From the NCBI GenBank assembly GCA_045634305.1, contig JAZQZZ010000044.1, positions 36,134 to 100,133 of the forward strand: a stretch of DNA of 64,000 nucleotides, read 5' to 3'. Position 1 is the first letter of the stretch; each line of letters begins with the position of its first letter. Positions 16,647 to 25,981 of this stretch are shown one piece after another. A program made the position numbers and the translations under genes. The notes beneath the pieces are model-generated. The model saw only the letters and a program-made list of their open reading frames with translations, searched no databases and was not told where the DNA came from. The stretch is from HGM04593 sp045634305 (GTDB taxonomy: Bacteria > Bacteroidota > Bacteroidia > Bacteroidales > Bacteroidaceae).

Positions 16647-17050
16647 AAAATCTATTCTGTTTAAAGTTGTTTTTTTGTATCGTAAATATATTTCAATCTA
16701 TAGAACGGTGCCATTCATTCCATTCACAGCATTTTTTTTCTTTTGCGTTACAAACGTAATGCTCTGCTATGCAGAGGATATGCATAGTTCTTGAAAAATA
16801 ACGATAGTGTGGATCGTGAAATAAAACTCACCCGTCAGTTTTGGTGGCGAAAGTAATTCAATAGATTATTAAAAATCCGGGAAGTCCAACATTTATTTGA
16901 TGCACGAAAGTTGGTTTTAGATAGGCGCAAGCTACAATGAAAAATAACCTGCATCGTGAAAGTTAAGGTTTTCAACTCTCCTCACAATAGCAAATTTGCC
17001 CAAGGCGTAACGCTTTGGGCAAATAGCAAGTGACTTGGGGTATACAACTG
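16647..17050. other. Intergenic region with a strong hairpin
   Basis: About 400 bp with no convincing open frame. It holds A/T-rich stretches near 16650-16740 that could be the leader of WG copy 3, and a strong hairpin at 16994-17024. I see no tRNA, repeat array or other structure. Confidence 0.5.
16994..17024 (-). terminator. 14-bp hairpin downstream of NADAR3
   Basis: Left arm ATTTGCCCAAGGCG (16994-17007), loop TAA, right arm CGCTTTGGGCAAAT (17011-17024), with one G-T pair. It lies 27 bp past the NADAR3 stop in the minus direction. A terminator is likely although the U-run after it is poor. Confidence 0.55.
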
Positions 17051-17761
17051 TCAAATAGCCAGAATTGGCTCTCCAAAGAGGAGCATGTCGGCAGGGAGCG
17101 AATACTCCAATCTGCCTTTTGATGTGCGGAGTTCTGCAAGCAGTTTGCCAAGAACATTGCAACCGAAGTAGTATTTCTTGCCCACAACCTCTACAAGCTT
17201 GGCTCCCCAAAATAGGTTCGATGCATAGTTGGTGGCTGTTGCATCCTCCACCGGGAGCAGCGTGGTTGAGTGAAGGTCTATGCGGAAGTCACGGTTGTCG
17301 CGGTACTTGAGGTTGAGGCAATATTTCATCCACTCGGTCTGGATTTCCTTCCAGTCGGCACGCTCCAGGCCACGGAACTTAGCCTTGTACTCCTGCTTCT
17401 TACGGGCATCGACTCTCTGCTGGAACAAGTTGTCTTTTAGCCAATTATGAGCCTCGGCGCTATCCATGCGGGCCATATTGTAGAGAATCTCTATCTGACG
17501 GAAACGAAAGTCACCGTAGTGCATCCACCAGCCCTGCTCCTTGAGAGGGAGAACCGACATGTTGTCGAGCGAATAGAAAGGAGTACCCTGTTTGGTAATG
17601 AAAGGAACGCACTCCTCGGCCGGGTAGAGACCGAACTTATGAAGCTTCTTGAAATCCTCCTCTCTCTCGGGAATGAGAGCCTCAACTGAAGAAACGACCT
17701 TCTGTAATTCACTCTTTAGTTGCTCGTTAGCTAGCTGGTTCTTGATAAATTCTAATTTCAT
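17051..17761 (-). CDS. NADAR-like protein, copy 3 (236 aa)
   Basis: The ATG at 17761 (MKLEFIKNQLANEQLKSELQ) is chosen since the extra 33 upstream residues look like untranslated leader. The core shows FGLYPAEECVPFITK, then PFYSLDNMSVLPL (the N-M/F motif), a helix with FRQIEILYNMARMDS in the place of the SSEHLFQ helix, and DWKEIQTEWMKYCLNLKY (W...M...). It ends with NVLGKLLAELRTSKGRLEYS, as in NADAR1 and 2. It diverges in the first motif and may have a different substrate. It follows the WYL regulator gene by 79 bp, so it may be regulated with the Druantia-like operon upstream. Confidence 0.75.
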   Translation of the reverse strand: MKLEFIKNQLANEQLKSELQKVVSSVEALIPEREEDFKKLHKFGLYPAEECVPFITKQGTPFYSLDNMSVLPLKEQGWWMHYGDFRFRQIEILYNMARMDSAEAHNWLKDNLFQQRVDARKKQEYKAKFRGLERADWKEIQTEWMKYCLNLKYRDNRDFRIDLHSTTLLPVEDATATNYASNLFWGAKLVEVVGKKYYFGCNVLGKLLAELRTSKGRLEYSLPADMLLFGEPILAI

Positions 17762-17840
17762 GCGGATAATGTTTTTGGAAATTTTGTGCAAAGTTCCAAA
17801 ACATCTATGCAGCACAACTTCACAGATAACAAAAAAAGAA

Positions 17841-18830
17841 TCATCTGTTATATTTTTCAAGATTCCTCTTTATGGCATCAATGATTTCTTCACGTAAAGA
17901 TGATGGCGACAACACCTCTACCTGTGGCATATAAGAGAAAATCTTTTGAATAAGTTCCTTGTTTTTCTTTACATGTATTTCAACAATGCACTCCTTCTCA
18001 TCAATAATCTCCTGAGAATGATGCAAAGGTTTGGACACGACATACGGGAACCTGTCCGGGTCAAATTTCAACTTTATATCAAGAATTTCAGCATCTTCGC
18101 CAGGAACCGTAACACCAATAATGTCCTTAAAATAGTCATCTACATCAAAGAAAACATTATCATAGAACTCCTTATCCGATTTCTTGACTCCACGGATTCT
18201 GTCGAGTGCAAAATTAGAAATTCGGCCATATTTAGACTCATAACCGAGCACAAACCACCGCCCGTTATACTGCTTAACACAGTATGGGTGAAAACAATAT
18301 GTCTCCTCGTGCCCACGGTACGAACGGTACACAACATCAATGGCCTCATGGGCAACAGTGTACTTTATTATATCGCTCAGGAACTCAAGCCCCTTCAAGT
18401 TGCGGTTCTCGTCAAAGAACACAAGTTTCTCGGTGTTGGGTACAATATCGAAACGACACTCCAGATTTGTAATGACATCCTCAAGCCACACGTTTGAAAC
18501 CTTGTACTTTGCAAGCATTTCTAGGGTTGACTTTAGAACATTGTAATCCTGGTCCGAGATGCCCGACTTGAAGATTGAATAATCCTCATCGCTATAGGCA
18601 TAGTAACACTTACGCCCCCAATTGGGCTTTGCATCAATGGGAGCATCGTAAATACTCCTCATATTCTTGATGTCATCACGCAACTGCCTGAGGCTTATAC
18701 CATACAAGCCCTGCGCATCGAGTTCGTCATTCACAAAATCGAGCAGTTCATCAATGGAATACCTGACCGCCCCACTGAAACAGCGGTCAAGAATCTTGTA
18801 ACGTAAAAGAGCATTTTTTGTAACGGGCAT
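17841..18830 (-). CDS. WYL-domain transcriptional regulator (329 aa)
   Basis: The N-terminal 90 residues form a DNA-binding part (RYKILDRCFSGAVRYSIDEL, then GISLRQLRDDIKNMRSIYDA as a winged helix). The WYL domain lies at about 165-245: AIDVVYRSYRGHEETYCFHP, VKQYNGRWFVLGYESKYGRI and FALDRIRGVKKSDKEF. A C-terminal WCX-like extension (LKFDPDRFPYVVSKPLHHSQ) follows. WYL proteins sense a ligand, often nucleotides or ssDNA, and control defence operons. It lies 72 bp after the HNH gene of the Druantia-like group and 79 bp before NADAR3, so either is a plausible target. Confidence 0.85.
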   Translation of the reverse strand: MPVTKNALLRYKILDRCFSGAVRYSIDELLDFVNDELDAQGLYGISLRQLRDDIKNMRSIYDAPIDAKPNWGRKCYYAYSDEDYSIFKSGISDQDYNVLKSTLEMLAKYKVSNVWLEDVITNLECRFDIVPNTEKLVFFDENRNLKGLEFLSDIIKYTVAHEAIDVVYRSYRGHEETYCFHPYCVKQYNGRWFVLGYESKYGRISNFALDRIRGVKKSDKEFYDNVFFDVDDYFKDIIGVTVPGEDAEILDIKLKFDPDRFPYVVSKPLHHSQEIIDEKECIVEIHVKKNKELIQKIFSYMPQVEVLSPSSLREEIIDAIKRNLEKYNR

Positions 18831-18902
18831 AGCTAAAAACTTAGATATTTATAAATATAAAAATTAGTAAAACAATAAGGATATTTATTTTGCATTAAAA
18901 TA

Positions 18903-19607
18903 TCACTCAGTACTATCCTTTATGTTTTTAACCAAGGAAGTTAAATCAGCAATAGACATCGCGGGTCTTGTACGATGTAGCATTGAATGACAATTTGAAC
19001 ATACTGGTATCAAATCTTCAATCGGGTGGACTTTGTGATTCGTGCCTCCGTAAGAAGAAACCTCTGTCCTATGGTGGACCTCAATAAACTCACGGCCAAT
19101 TTTGCCATACTGCTTTTCAAAATCAAATCCACAGATTCTACATGTATAGCCATAATATTCTAAGCACTCTTTTCTAGCTTTACGACTACGCTCATATTTA
19201 GAACCGTGACAATCTAACAAACTACCTTCCTCATATTCTTCTACGACATCTTTTATGTCGTATTTCTTATGTTGCGTAGAACTGTTAATACTTTCCCTAC
19301 TCTTCAGATAACCAATATAGTATTTGAGGCCTTCAGTCTTTTTATCGTCACGTTTTACATACGCAAACCTATGTTCAATAGAGAATAAAATCCGTGTAAG
19401 CAAATCAACATCATCTATATCTAGAATACTATCTATATCTTCAAAATCATTAGACTTGTTTATATATGATTTTAAAGCACTATTAAATAGCGAGTAATAT
19501 TTACTCGCTGGCATTCGGTATGCAGGAATATACAAACCTAAGTATGACAAAAAATCCTGATAGGTTTGTCGCTGAATATCACTTTTGAACTTTACGGTTC
19601 TGGCCAT
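18903..19607 (-). CDS. HNH endonuclease-like protein (234 aa)
   Basis: The C-terminal half has a clean HNH zinc-finger nuclease motif: YGYTCRICGFDFEKQYG (first CxxC), IEVHHRTEV (the HH of the catalytic strand), and IPVCSNCHSMLHRTRP (second CxxC and H). The N-terminal 120 residues (DIQRQTYQDFLSYLGLYIPA and following) are helical and unrecognised. The gene begins 2 bp after the DruE-like helicase stop, so it is the third gene of the operon. It may supply DNA cleavage to that system. Similar HNH proteins also act alone. Confidence 0.85.
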   Translation of the reverse strand: MARTVKFKSDIQRQTYQDFLSYLGLYIPAYRMPASKYYSLFNSALKSYINKSNDFEDIDSILDIDDVDLLTRILFSIEHRFAYVKRDDKKTEGLKYYIGYLKSRESINSSTQHKKYDIKDVVEEYEEGSLLDCHGSKYERSRKARKECLEYYGYTCRICGFDFEKQYGKIGREFIEVHHRTEVSSYGGTNHKVHPIEDLIPVCSNCHSMLHRTRPAMSIADLTSLVKNIKDSTE

Positions 19608-19609
19608 AA

Positions 19610-22600
19610 CTACTTCAATTCAATATCAAACATTATTTCATCGTCATTGGATTTCTCGCCCCGAACTAGCTTAAACATCTCTTTACCCTTTTCTATGCAT
19701 TGGCATATAGAATTAAGAGACATATATTCATCCCCACCTTCGGCCATTTTCCATCCATTTACAATTCCTCCGTTAGGGTAAATAATCAGTTCCTTTCCAG
19801 CGCAAGAGAACTTAAGATCCCGCCAATGAGGGAGTGTGCTAAATTTTGATGAGGTAACATTTATTTTAGAATCACTGTCTGCAAAGTATTTCTTTACCCA
19901 AGTTTCAGCTATTGTGTCAAATGCTTCATCTCTGTTCTTGCTGAACTTGAAGAGAAGGTTAAGACTAGGTAATTCTTTCCTAACTGTATGCTCACCGTAT
20001 GGATGGTAAGACTCACCAATAATTTCTAAATCAAATGAATTTCTCTTAAAGGTCTTAACAAACTGACTAATAAAATCAAGAACTACCACCATCCCAAGAG
20101 GCTTTCTTACATACTCGTCTCTATATGTGATGACAAGTTTTGAATTAGTGTTTTTTGAACAATGATTCGCAAACTCAGATATCAAGTTTTCAACTTTATC
20201 ACCTCCAGCTTTTATCACAATGCTTGCTAAGTCTCTTGATGCAATTTCACCATCCTGACGCGATACAGTGAACTTATGACAATTTCCAGGTGTATTTTCC
20301 AAATCGATTTTCTCCGTTTTAAATACTGATGCTGTTTCAAATTCAACTCGATATATATCTCCAAACGCCCAACTTCCGTTTAAAGATGCACTTTCTTCAT
20401 TAACAGTGAAGTATAATTTACCATTAACTATCGCCAATGGGCAAATATCCTTATCAATTGTAGTACTAATAAGTTTTTTTACGTCACCGCCACAGAATCC
20501 TTTAGCTAGAGTAAGCGTATGGAATACAGGCCGTGGCATCCATGTAGACAGTCCGACAACAATATCTATCTTACCTGCCGAGTTGATTTTCATATTTCCG
20601 ACTCTGTCACGCCAATCTATTGCATCTGCGTTTGATAACTCTCTTTGGAATAGCCACCTTTCAAAATCAGAATTTACAAAAAGTGTTGCTGTACCATTTT
20701 GTCGGATATCGTTAATCATTGATGTGATATATGATACATCTGCATTAGGGAACTTTGCCAATATATCTTCTGGCACAGCATCATAATTTTGTATGGCTAA
20801 AGCGAGCCACGATTTGGTAGCCTCTATATCAATATCGTTGATGTAACGAGATGAGAACTTGTCAATCAACTCATCTTTTGACTTAATTTCATTTATACGC
20901 GCTGCACACAAACCGATAATAGTACGCATTATACCACGATCTGCTAATTGGTCAGAATAACCTGAGCCTCCAGGATTTGTGTCATATATGCAGAGGTGAC
21001 CATTCTGCATTACAACAAAATCAACATCATTGCGATCCTTTCCGAGATAGTCCGCAAACGTAGTTGATATTAACAATCCAATTGTTGTTAATAGTGTTTT
21101 GTACTCACTTTGACCATTCAACCACATTCCGTCAACTTCTTTTCTAATCATAATCTCACAGAAGTCGGTTTGAATAGTATCTCCAATTACAACATTGCGT
21201 AAGAATGGGTTAAATTTATTGTGGCACTCATTTTGTCTACCGTTACGCGACTTTGGAAGGCGTATATTGATATGATAGTCTAATGATTTTCCATCAGCAT
21301 CCTTTTCACTGAAACCATCTGGAAGGTTTGCTGAACCACCTCTTGGTGCTGGTGCTATTTCAACCATCGCTTTACCACAATTTTTACAGAATGCATAACC
21401 ATAGCCAATGCCAATATTAGTATATAGAATCTGACCATTTCCAGCTTCTTTATTACTTCTCATATCCAGCATACGCTTTGGATTGCTAGACTCTTGCCAT
21501 TTAGCAACATCAACCAATTGTGCGCTTACGCTGGTCATCGCATTTGACTCTACACATCTCGTGCAGGTACCATTGATATCAGCATTGTATAAAACAGGTC
21601 TAACTAATGTTAACTCTGTTCTGCCACTAGCAGGCCATTTACAAAGAGGTTTTAAACCGTCAGTAGCATTATCTACGACTGTTACATTTCCGTCAGTATA
21701 TAACTTTTGGAATGTTCTATCCTTATTTTGAAGAAGATCGATACCAGTGTAATCAATACCTGCTACAACAATGGCTTTATTCTCTAATACTACAGTATTA
21801 CCTGGGGCATATTGAGACAAAGCTTCCCTTAAAGTATATGAAGGGTCATTTGGTTTGTCTAAAGTGAAACGATTATCCCAAGCTTGTTTAGGAGCATGGT
21901 TAAACGAAATAACCGCAATAGGCATTGTGGCATTAGGCGTCATTCTATGAGTAGCAAAGAACTGTATAAGGCGCTGACCAAGAATTTCGCGATACTTCTT
22001 AGTAAGATTATATCCCTTTGAAGTTTGTATTTCGCCCGAACGTATTTTGTCACCTTTGCCATTTTTACGAAGACTATCAGCTTCTACAATATACGCTTCT
22101 TTATAATAGTTAATTTTGTTCTTGAGCTGGCCGTAGCATCGTTCGATATCCTCTATACAGTCAGCTATGATATAACTATTATGGTAATAAGTATCTTTAA
22201 CCAGTCTTGCTACATACTGGTTAATTGCAGGATCACTATTTATCCAGTTCTTAAACGTCTGATAAAAGGTTCCATCTTCAGCTCCAATTCCACTATCAGG
22301 ATAAGCTTTATCCCAACTATCAACACCACAAGGCTTTAAAACAACGTAGTTTCGGTGGATTTGGGAACTATTATCATCCTCAAATTTGTATGTGCTAAAG
22401 AAGTCGATAACTCGTCCATGCAACAACTCATCTCCAACACTGTACTTCTGGAAGAAAGACCTAAGCAAGGCAGCATTAATATGACGACGTACTACCTTGC
22501 GACTCATTAAGTCAACAGTTGGGACGGTCATAGGTCGATTTATCAATCCTTCTAATGGTTTCAGCAATGTACGCAAGCCAGCAGCACCGGAATCACACAA

Positions 22601-25600
22601 TGTGATGGCGACGCTTCTAGTATCTCTATTTCGACCGCTTCGTCCTGCTCGCTGTTTATAATTCGTCGGATGTGGTGGAACAGATTGCATCAATACAAGT
22701 TCCATATTACCAAGGTCAACACCCATCTCCATGGTAGTTGAGCAGGCCATAATATTAATTTTCTGTTGCTTGAAATCGTGCTGATTTTGTCGAGAGGTCG
22801 TTCTGTCGACTTGTGCTGTATTTTCAGTTTGAATGAATATGCTTGGATATGTATATATGTAATCTAAGCGATCTGTGAATATACCAGTTTCACCCCACAG
22901 GCCATATTCGCATAGTATTTTTCTTTTATCATTACTCCATGCTCGAATGTCATCTATAGAAATATGTTCACCATCCTTCATACCGTTAAGGTATTCATAT
23001 GGAGCATATGAACTGGTTTCTGCTATTGGATAAACCGCCTTCCTATCAATAATGTAGGGTGAATAACCCATAAACAGTGTATCCACGGGTCGCAATTCTG
23101 TTCTATTGGGATTATCTGAAACATTACACAGATAAACAGAACTAAACAATGTAAACGCAATGTCTGTGATATTTAAGTATCCTCCATCACTATTAGGTTC
23201 GATTCTGATAAGATTTGTTGTATTCAACAAATCCTCCCATAAAGCATCAATCACTTTTTCTATAGCGACCTTATGGAGTCTTGCAACATCGCCCAACTTG
23301 CTGTTGTCATTGGCAATAATGGCCGCTAATAAAGTTATAACAGCTGTGTTATTATTTTTTTCATTAACAGTTGGCTTCGTTACGGGTCTTCTAACATTGC
23401 TATCCTTTCGTGTTGCAAAACGTCTTAACTCTTTAATGCCGATTCTTGGGCATCGACTATCGCTAAAATAGAACCTTTCATTAGAGCGAACATTATAATC
23501 AAGAAATATCTTTAATAAGTTTTTCCACTCTTCAATCGTAATATCAACCTTAAACTCCTCATTAAACTCTTTGACTGCATCAGGCAGTTTTGTAATCTTT
23601 TGTAGCTTAGGGTAATGTGAGGTAAACAGACCCATTGTTTCCTGTCCAGCCTCTGTCCTGGAATGTCTTCCAAGATTATCCAACATTGCCTGAAGAATGT
23701 ACTTATCTTTAGTCTCATTTAAGATATTTCCATTATTCTGATTACATTCATCTTCATCCTTCTTGTTGGCAAACAGTTCGCATAGCATATCTGCTTCGCA
23801 TATGCCACCTTCATTAGTCGCACTATGCAAATAATCAAAAGCTTCCATCCACGAAAGATAAACAGGCCCGGCTAGTTTTTGCTCGATTTCTTTTATCTTC
23901 TGCTCGTAATGGATTATATCATCTTGGGCATTATCGGCAATAGCGTCATCTCGATATCTTATTGCATCTTCAAGTTCTCTTCGTAATCTGTTTTGCTTTT
24001 TGGATACATTGATATATCGTTCTGACAGATTATTCATTAGTCGACTATATATCCATGCACTCTCCTGCGCCAAGTTCTGTTTTAATGTTGACCTGGCAGC
24101 AGCTTGTCGACTATCTACAAAGCTAATATACTGCTGTCCGTAGTGAGGTTTTTCAAGTATAACCTTTTCGTCCTCTCCATCTTTTGGCGTGTACTTATGT
24201 AGATGAGGCAATATACTTGGAGCAAGAGTACGCGAAATAAACTCAGCTGATAACCTATAAGTTCTAGCCTTCTGCCAGTCATCAGTTATCATACCACAAT
24301 CCTCGCCATCATTATCTTTTTCCTTGCTCTTTTTTGTGCTCAAATCTGCGTTACAATGCGGACATTGCATATGGATATTGGCTATTAGATTGTATCCATC
24401 TCTCTTTGATGATGTAGTTAATACATCTTCATTGACATCGAACAATTGATTTCCGTCCTCAATTTCATTTTTGTTTGTTAAGGCAAACAAAAGAATTTGA
24501 TTTTTTCTACTTGACAAATCAAACAAATTTGCGCCATCTTTTGTGTGAGCACAATATCGGTTGCCTGCGACCTCCTCGGCCACAGCAAAAAACTCGCCGC
24601 ACTTTTCACAACGCATCAACTCCAATGCAGGAGTTTTCGTATTAGTAGGAGTGAAACTTTTAACTTTAAACGCTCCACTATCTGCGACATCATCCAAACA
24701 AACACGCAATCCATTGTTAGGTACGCGATAGAAGAAATGCACTTTTGCCTTCAATGGGACATCTACGCTTCCATCATCGCTACACATTGCGTCGAGTTGT
24801 GAAAGTTTTTCCATAACGGTTCCACTAGGGAATAGTTCATCCAACTTTACATAATCATTATCTATTAACAATTTACGACACCTTTCGACATCTTTGTTAA
24901 TAGAAACCGACTTCGCTACACGATCGGCAGATATTGTGGTAATATTTTCTTTGTCTACACCTGTAAGTTTAGAGATAAATTCAAGAAGTTGCTCTGTTCT
25001 CTTTGTTGCATCATCTTCATTGCCAATAGTTGCGGAAGATAAAGCAAAACGAATCTTATTGGGGTCGTCAATGTTAAATGCCTGCAATACTCGACGGATT
25101 AACATAGCAAGTTCCGCAGCTCCGGCCCCACTATACGAGTGAGCCTCATCGATTACGATCCACTTCAACGAACCTGGGCTAAACAAACATTGATCCTCAT
25201 TGCGAAGTAACATATATTCAAGCATTGAAGGATTAGTTAGAAGAATGTTTGCTGGTCTACTCCAAAGTTCCTCTCTAGTAGCAACGATAGTATGACTTCC
25301 GTCTGTATTGCAATACTTTTCTCGCTCAAAATCTATTTGAGCATTTGTTTTTCTTTGCGATGCAGTTGTTGGATCGTCTTCATACTTGCGAGGAAGATTT
25401 CCGTTATATGAAGCAAATGTCAGATTAGTATCTTTCAAAAGCTTATGAAGTCGCTCTTTTTGGTCCTCCATAAGAGCATTAAGAGGATAAAGGAATAAAG
25501 CCTCAACAACTCCGTGATTCTTTGCTTTTAAATCATCACTGGTCAAATCATTAATCAATGGCAACATAAAGCACTCTGTTTTACCAGAACCAGTGCCTGT

Positions 25601-25969
25601 CGTTACAACCATTGATTGCTTTATTCCATTAACTTTGTTTAAACTTAATGCTTTCCAAGCATTCCACTGATGTTGATATGGCGTAAAATATCTTTCAGGA
25701 TTTTCAGAGTCAAAGATTGCCTTTTCCCATAGACCTTTCATTGTTCCATATACTTCATTGCGCATCCCATAATCGAGAGAAGGATACTGCTCCATACATT
25801 GAACAAGAGGCATATATTGTTCAGAAGCAAACAGCTCATTATCAATCAGCTCTTCAATTTGCTTAATATATGCTTTCTGGGTATCGGTAGTTGCGTTTCG
25901 ACACCACATTGACTTCAGCATCCTTTTAACGGCGCTAATATTGTCTTTGTAAAGTTCGGAAAATTTCAT
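19610..25969 (-). CDS. DruE-like giant DEAH helicase with DUF1998 (2119 aa)
   Basis: Superfamily 2 helicase with Walker A TGTGSGKT at residues 124-131, DEAH in WIVIDEAHSYSGAGAAELAM at 274-277, and motifs V-VI in STTMEMGVDLGNMELVLMQS and YKQRAGRSGRNRD. Several Cys pairs occur (CEKCGEFF, CPHCNADL, CTRCVES, CKNCGKAM), with a DUF1998-like end containing DTNPGGSGYSDQLADRG. A helicase of about 2100 residues with DUF1998, next to one large protein of unknown fold, fits Druantia type III (DruE plus DruH). DISARM DrmA and DpdJ are shorter and come with other partners. It begins 12 bp after the DruH-like gene and is followed by an HNH gene. Likely anti-phage; the mechanism of Druantia is not established. 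Confidence 0.75.
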   Translation of the reverse strand: MKFSELYKDNISAVKRMLKSMWCRNATTDTQKAYIKQIEELIDNELFASEQYMPLVQCMEQYPSLDYGMRNEVYGTMKGLWEKAIFDSENPERYFTPYQHQWNAWKALSLNKVNGIKQSMVVTTGTGSGKTECFMLPLINDLTSDDLKAKNHGVVEALFLYPLNALMEDQKERLHKLLKDTNLTFASYNGNLPRKYEDDPTTASQRKTNAQIDFEREKYCNTDGSHTIVATREELWSRPANILLTNPSMLEYMLLRNEDQCLFSPGSLKWIVIDEAHSYSGAGAAELAMLIRRVLQAFNIDDPNKIRFALSSATIGNEDDATKRTEQLLEFISKLTGVDKENITTISADRVAKSVSINKDVERCRKLLIDNDYVKLDELFPSGTVMEKLSQLDAMCSDDGSVDVPLKAKVHFFYRVPNNGLRVCLDDVADSGAFKVKSFTPTNTKTPALELMRCEKCGEFFAVAEEVAGNRYCAHTKDGANLFDLSSRKNQILLFALTNKNEIEDGNQLFDVNEDVLTTSSKRDGYNLIANIHMQCPHCNADLSTKKSKEKDNDGEDCGMITDDWQKARTYRLSAEFISRTLAPSILPHLHKYTPKDGEDEKVILEKPHYGQQYISFVDSRQAAARSTLKQNLAQESAWIYSRLMNNLSERYINVSKKQNRLRRELEDAIRYRDDAIADNAQDDIIHYEQKIKEIEQKLAGPVYLSWMEAFDYLHSATNEGGICEADMLCELFANKKDEDECNQNNGNILNETKDKYILQAMLDNLGRHSRTEAGQETMGLFTSHYPKLQKITKLPDAVKEFNEEFKVDITIEEWKNLLKIFLDYNVRSNERFYFSDSRCPRIGIKELRRFATRKDSNVRRPVTKPTVNEKNNNTAVITLLAAIIANDNSKLGDVARLHKVAIEKVIDALWEDLLNTTNLIRIEPNSDGGYLNITDIAFTLFSSVYLCNVSDNPNRTELRPVDTLFMGYSPYIIDRKAVYPIAETSSYAPYEYLNGMKDGEHISIDDIRAWSNDKRKILCEYGLWGETGIFTDRLDYIYTYPSIFIQTENTAQVDRTTSRQNQHDFKQQKINIMACSTTMEMGVDLGNMELVLMQSVPPHPTNYKQRAGRSGRNRDTRSVAITLCDSGAAGLRTLLKPLEGLINRPMTVPTVDLMSRKVVRRHINAALLRSFFQKYSVGDELLHGRVIDFFSTYKFEDDNSSQIHRNYVVLKPCGVDSWDKAYPDSGIGAEDGTFYQTFKNWINSDPAINQYVARLVKDTYYHNSYIIADCIEDIERCYGQLKNKINYYKEAYIVEADSLRKNGKGDKIRSGEIQTSKGYNLTKKYREILGQRLIQFFATHRMTPNATMPIAVISFNHAPKQAWDNRFTLDKPNDPSYTLREALSQYAPGNTVVLENKAIVVAGIDYTGIDLLQNKDRTFQKLYTDGNVTVVDNATDGLKPLCKWPASGRTELTLVRPVLYNADINGTCTRCVESNAMTSVSAQLVDVAKWQESSNPKRMLDMRSNKEAGNGQILYTNIGIGYGYAFCKNCGKAMVEIAPAPRGGSANLPDGFSEKDADGKSLDYHINIRLPKSRNGRQNECHNKFNPFLRNVVIGDTIQTDFCEIMIRKEVDGMWLNGQSEYKTLLTTIGLLISTTFADYLGKDRNDVDFVVMQNGHLCIYDTNPGGSGYSDQLADRGIMRTIIGLCAARINEIKSKDELIDKFSSRYINDIDIEATKSWLALAIQNYDAVPEDILAKFPNADVSYITSMINDIRQNGTATLFVNSDFERWLFQRELSNADAIDWRDRVGNMKINSAGKIDIVVGLSTWMPRPVFHTLTLAKGFCGGDVKKLISTTIDKDICPLAIVNGKLYFTVNEESASLNGSWAFGDIYRVEFETASVFKTEKIDLENTPGNCHKFTVSRQDGEIASRDLASIVIKAGGDKVENLISEFANHCSKNTNSKLVITYRDEYVRKPLGMVVVLDFISQFVKTFKRNSFDLEIIGESYHPYGEHTVRKELPSLNLLFKFSKNRDEAFDTIAETWVKKYFADSDSKINVTSSKFSTLPHWRDLKFSCAGKELIIYPNGGIVNGWKMAEGGDEYMSLNSICQCIEKGKEMFKLVRGEKSNDDEIMFDIELK

Positions 25970-25981
25970 ATAATATCTATT

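Noticed and set aside
19610..25969. DISARM DrmA or DpdJ helicase
   Set aside because: Length of 2119 residues and the single large partner fit DruE better; no DrmB, DrmC, methylase or Dpd genes nearby.
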